Notes under the pieces: model-generated | The model's input: only the letters and a program-made list of their open reading frames with translations | The model's database searches: none | What the model was told of the DNA's origin: nothing | Translations under genes and position numbers: made by a program | Shown: positions 5,385 to 6,372 of the stretch, piece by piece | How the letters are laid out: each line of letters begins with the position of its first letter | Position numbering within the stretch: the stretch's first letter is position 1 | NCBI GenBank assembly: GCA_910578505.1 | Contig: CAJTPV010000073.1 | Span: 1-6,372, forward strand | DNA: 6,372 nt | Direction: 5' to 3' | Source: an uncultured Oscillospiraceae bacterium | GTDB lineage: Bacteria > Bacillota > Clostridia > Oscillospirales > Oscillospiraceae

Positions 5385-6372
5385 GTTTACGGTATGTCTG
5401 CAATAGGAGCGCACCGCCAGGAAGGCGAACAGCGGTATCTCGATGATACAGGCCCCGATTATGGCGTAGGGCGTCCAGACCGCCAGCCCGCCCAGGCTCA
5501 AAAACTGGAAGTCGGTGATGGCGTAAAGGATACTGGCCTGAATGCTGGTGCCGCTGGCGGGGAGGATGCTGCACAGCCAGGTGGACAGCGCCCCCGGCAC
5601 TGTCATGAAGAGCACCACCGGCGCGATGCAGAACACCAGTCCGGAGGCCAGAGACGCCACGGTGGTCTTGCACCTGGAAGAGAGAAACAGCGTGAAACTG
5701 ACAGAGGCCAGCACCGAGAGCAGACCGGCCACGGCAAACAGGCGCTGGAGCTCCCCGATATTCATGCCGGTCAGGGTCACGATGGAGTAGAGCATCTGGA
5801 TGGAGGTCTTGGTACACTCCCAGCCGAACAGGCTGTTGACCACCAGAATGTGCACGACGGCACAGATTACAAAAGCGGCAGCACTGACGAACAGGGCGGT
5901 CAACACTTTGGCAATCCCAAGCCTGGCCCGGCCATTCCGGGTACAGCGCAGAATATCGTCTGCGCCCGACTGATAATCGGCGGAGAATACCGGGGCGGCG
6001 ATCACCACGCAGAACAGCAGTACCAGAAAACCCATGATGTTCTGGTAGTCCAGAATGGTGGAGCTCATGCCGGGATAGACCTCAAAGGGCTTTTCCACCT
6101 TCTGTACATCTCCACGGCCTTGCGCTGGACGGCGGGGCTGTCCGGCTGCTCCATCGCCATCAGGGAGGCAATCCGGGTCTCGCAGACGGAATAGTAGTCG
6201 TCAATTTCCTCCAGGTCGATCTCCATGATGGTGGGGGCCATGCCGGTATCCGGGTCGGCAAACGCCTCCTTGACGCCGTGGAGCAGCGGAGCGATGGGGA
6301 GAATCTCCTTTTCATAGACGCCCTCCGGTAGATCGTAAGACTCCGTGACGCCGTAGGACGTGAGACAGGCTT
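5382..6372 (-). pseudogene. ABC-2-like multi-spanning permease, frameshifted and 5'-incomplete
   Basis: The 3' part (GTG at 6098 to TGA at 5382) reads as 238 residues with about six membrane segments. Early on it has FSADYQSGADDILRCTRNGR, a signature I associate with the cytoplasmic loop of ABC-2-type permeases in Firmicutes. Upstream, bases 6372-6065 on the same strand but another frame read as an equally protein-like soluble stretch (e.g. YGVTESYDLPEGVYEKEILP and IMEIDLEEIDDYYSVCETRI), consistent with the extracellular loop after TM1. That frame ends at TGA 6067-6065. The two join if one base is added near 6099-6104: ...AVEMYR-K-VEKPFEVYPG... So this is one gene broken by a one-base deletion in a short A/G run, or a sequencing error. 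TM1 and the true start lie beyond the window. The substrate is unknown; a partner ATPase would be expected nearby outside the window. No plausible ribosome site precedes GTG 6098, which argues against an independent short protein. Confidence 0.72.

Noticed and set aside
5382..6098. Intact short permease starting at GTG 6098
   Set aside because: No suitable ribosome binding site precedes it, and the upstream stretch in another frame continues the same protein. A frameshifted longer gene is the better explanation.
6065..6110. Programmed ribosomal frameshift in the permease
   Set aside because: There is no classical slippery heptamer or downstream stimulator at the junction, and ABC-2 permeases are not known to use this. 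A deletion or sequencing error is simpler.
1..6372. CRISPR array, tRNA, rRNA or transposase gene
   Set aside because: I saw no regularly spaced direct repeats, no tRNA-like cloverleaf with CCA end, no rRNA core sequence and no transposase-like product on either strand.

Overview
The window is GC-rich DNA (roughly 60% by eye) with AT-rich intergenic gaps, strong AGGAG-type ribosome binding sites, extended -10 (TGn) promoters, and a FeoA-FeoB fusion whose GTPase P-loop reads GNPNCGKTT. This fits a GC-rich gut Clostridia lineage, probably Oscillospiraceae (Flavonifractor / Oscillibacter / Intestinimonas type). That placement rests on style and is not a database match.

Layout from left to right. 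Bases 1-274 hold no convincing gene: a structured short element cut by the window edge, a promoter-like sequence, a 7-bp hairpin, and a perfect 16-bp inverted repeat that probably ends the putP transcript. On the minus strand, 1810-275 encodes a complete 511-residue Na+/solute symporter of the PutP (sodium/proline) family. Its upstream gap (1811-2004) carries an extended -10 and two overlapping perfect dyads that look like an operator. Upstream again on the same strand, 2595-2005 encodes a complete 196-residue TetR/AcrR-type repressor, with a well-formed promoter at 2630-2658. From 2810 on the plus strand, divergent from the TetR gene, runs an 820-residue FeoA-FeoB fusion (ferrous iron uptake). 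It has its own promoter, and an imperfect dyad overlaps the -35. The FeoA and GTPase domains are joined by an unusual Cys/His-rich linker.

After the feo stop (5272) about 110 bp look like a start-less remnant of an unidentified gene with lower GC at third codon positions. Then comes an ABC-2-like multi-spanning permease gene on the minus strand (5382 to beyond 6372). It is incomplete at its 5' end and broken by a one-base frameshift near 6099-6104.

How they may fit together: putP and feoAB are two independent nutrient importers (Na+-driven solute uptake and GTPase-linked Fe2+ uptake). The TetR gene lies between them, co-directional with putP and divergent from feoAB, so it could control either or both. 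The dyads upstream of putP and at the feo promoter are the natural sites to test. The window shows no clearly novel multi-gene system. The most interesting points are the Cys/His linker in the Feo fusion, the layered operator upstream of putP, the structured 5' end, and the frameshifted permease next to a gene remnant.
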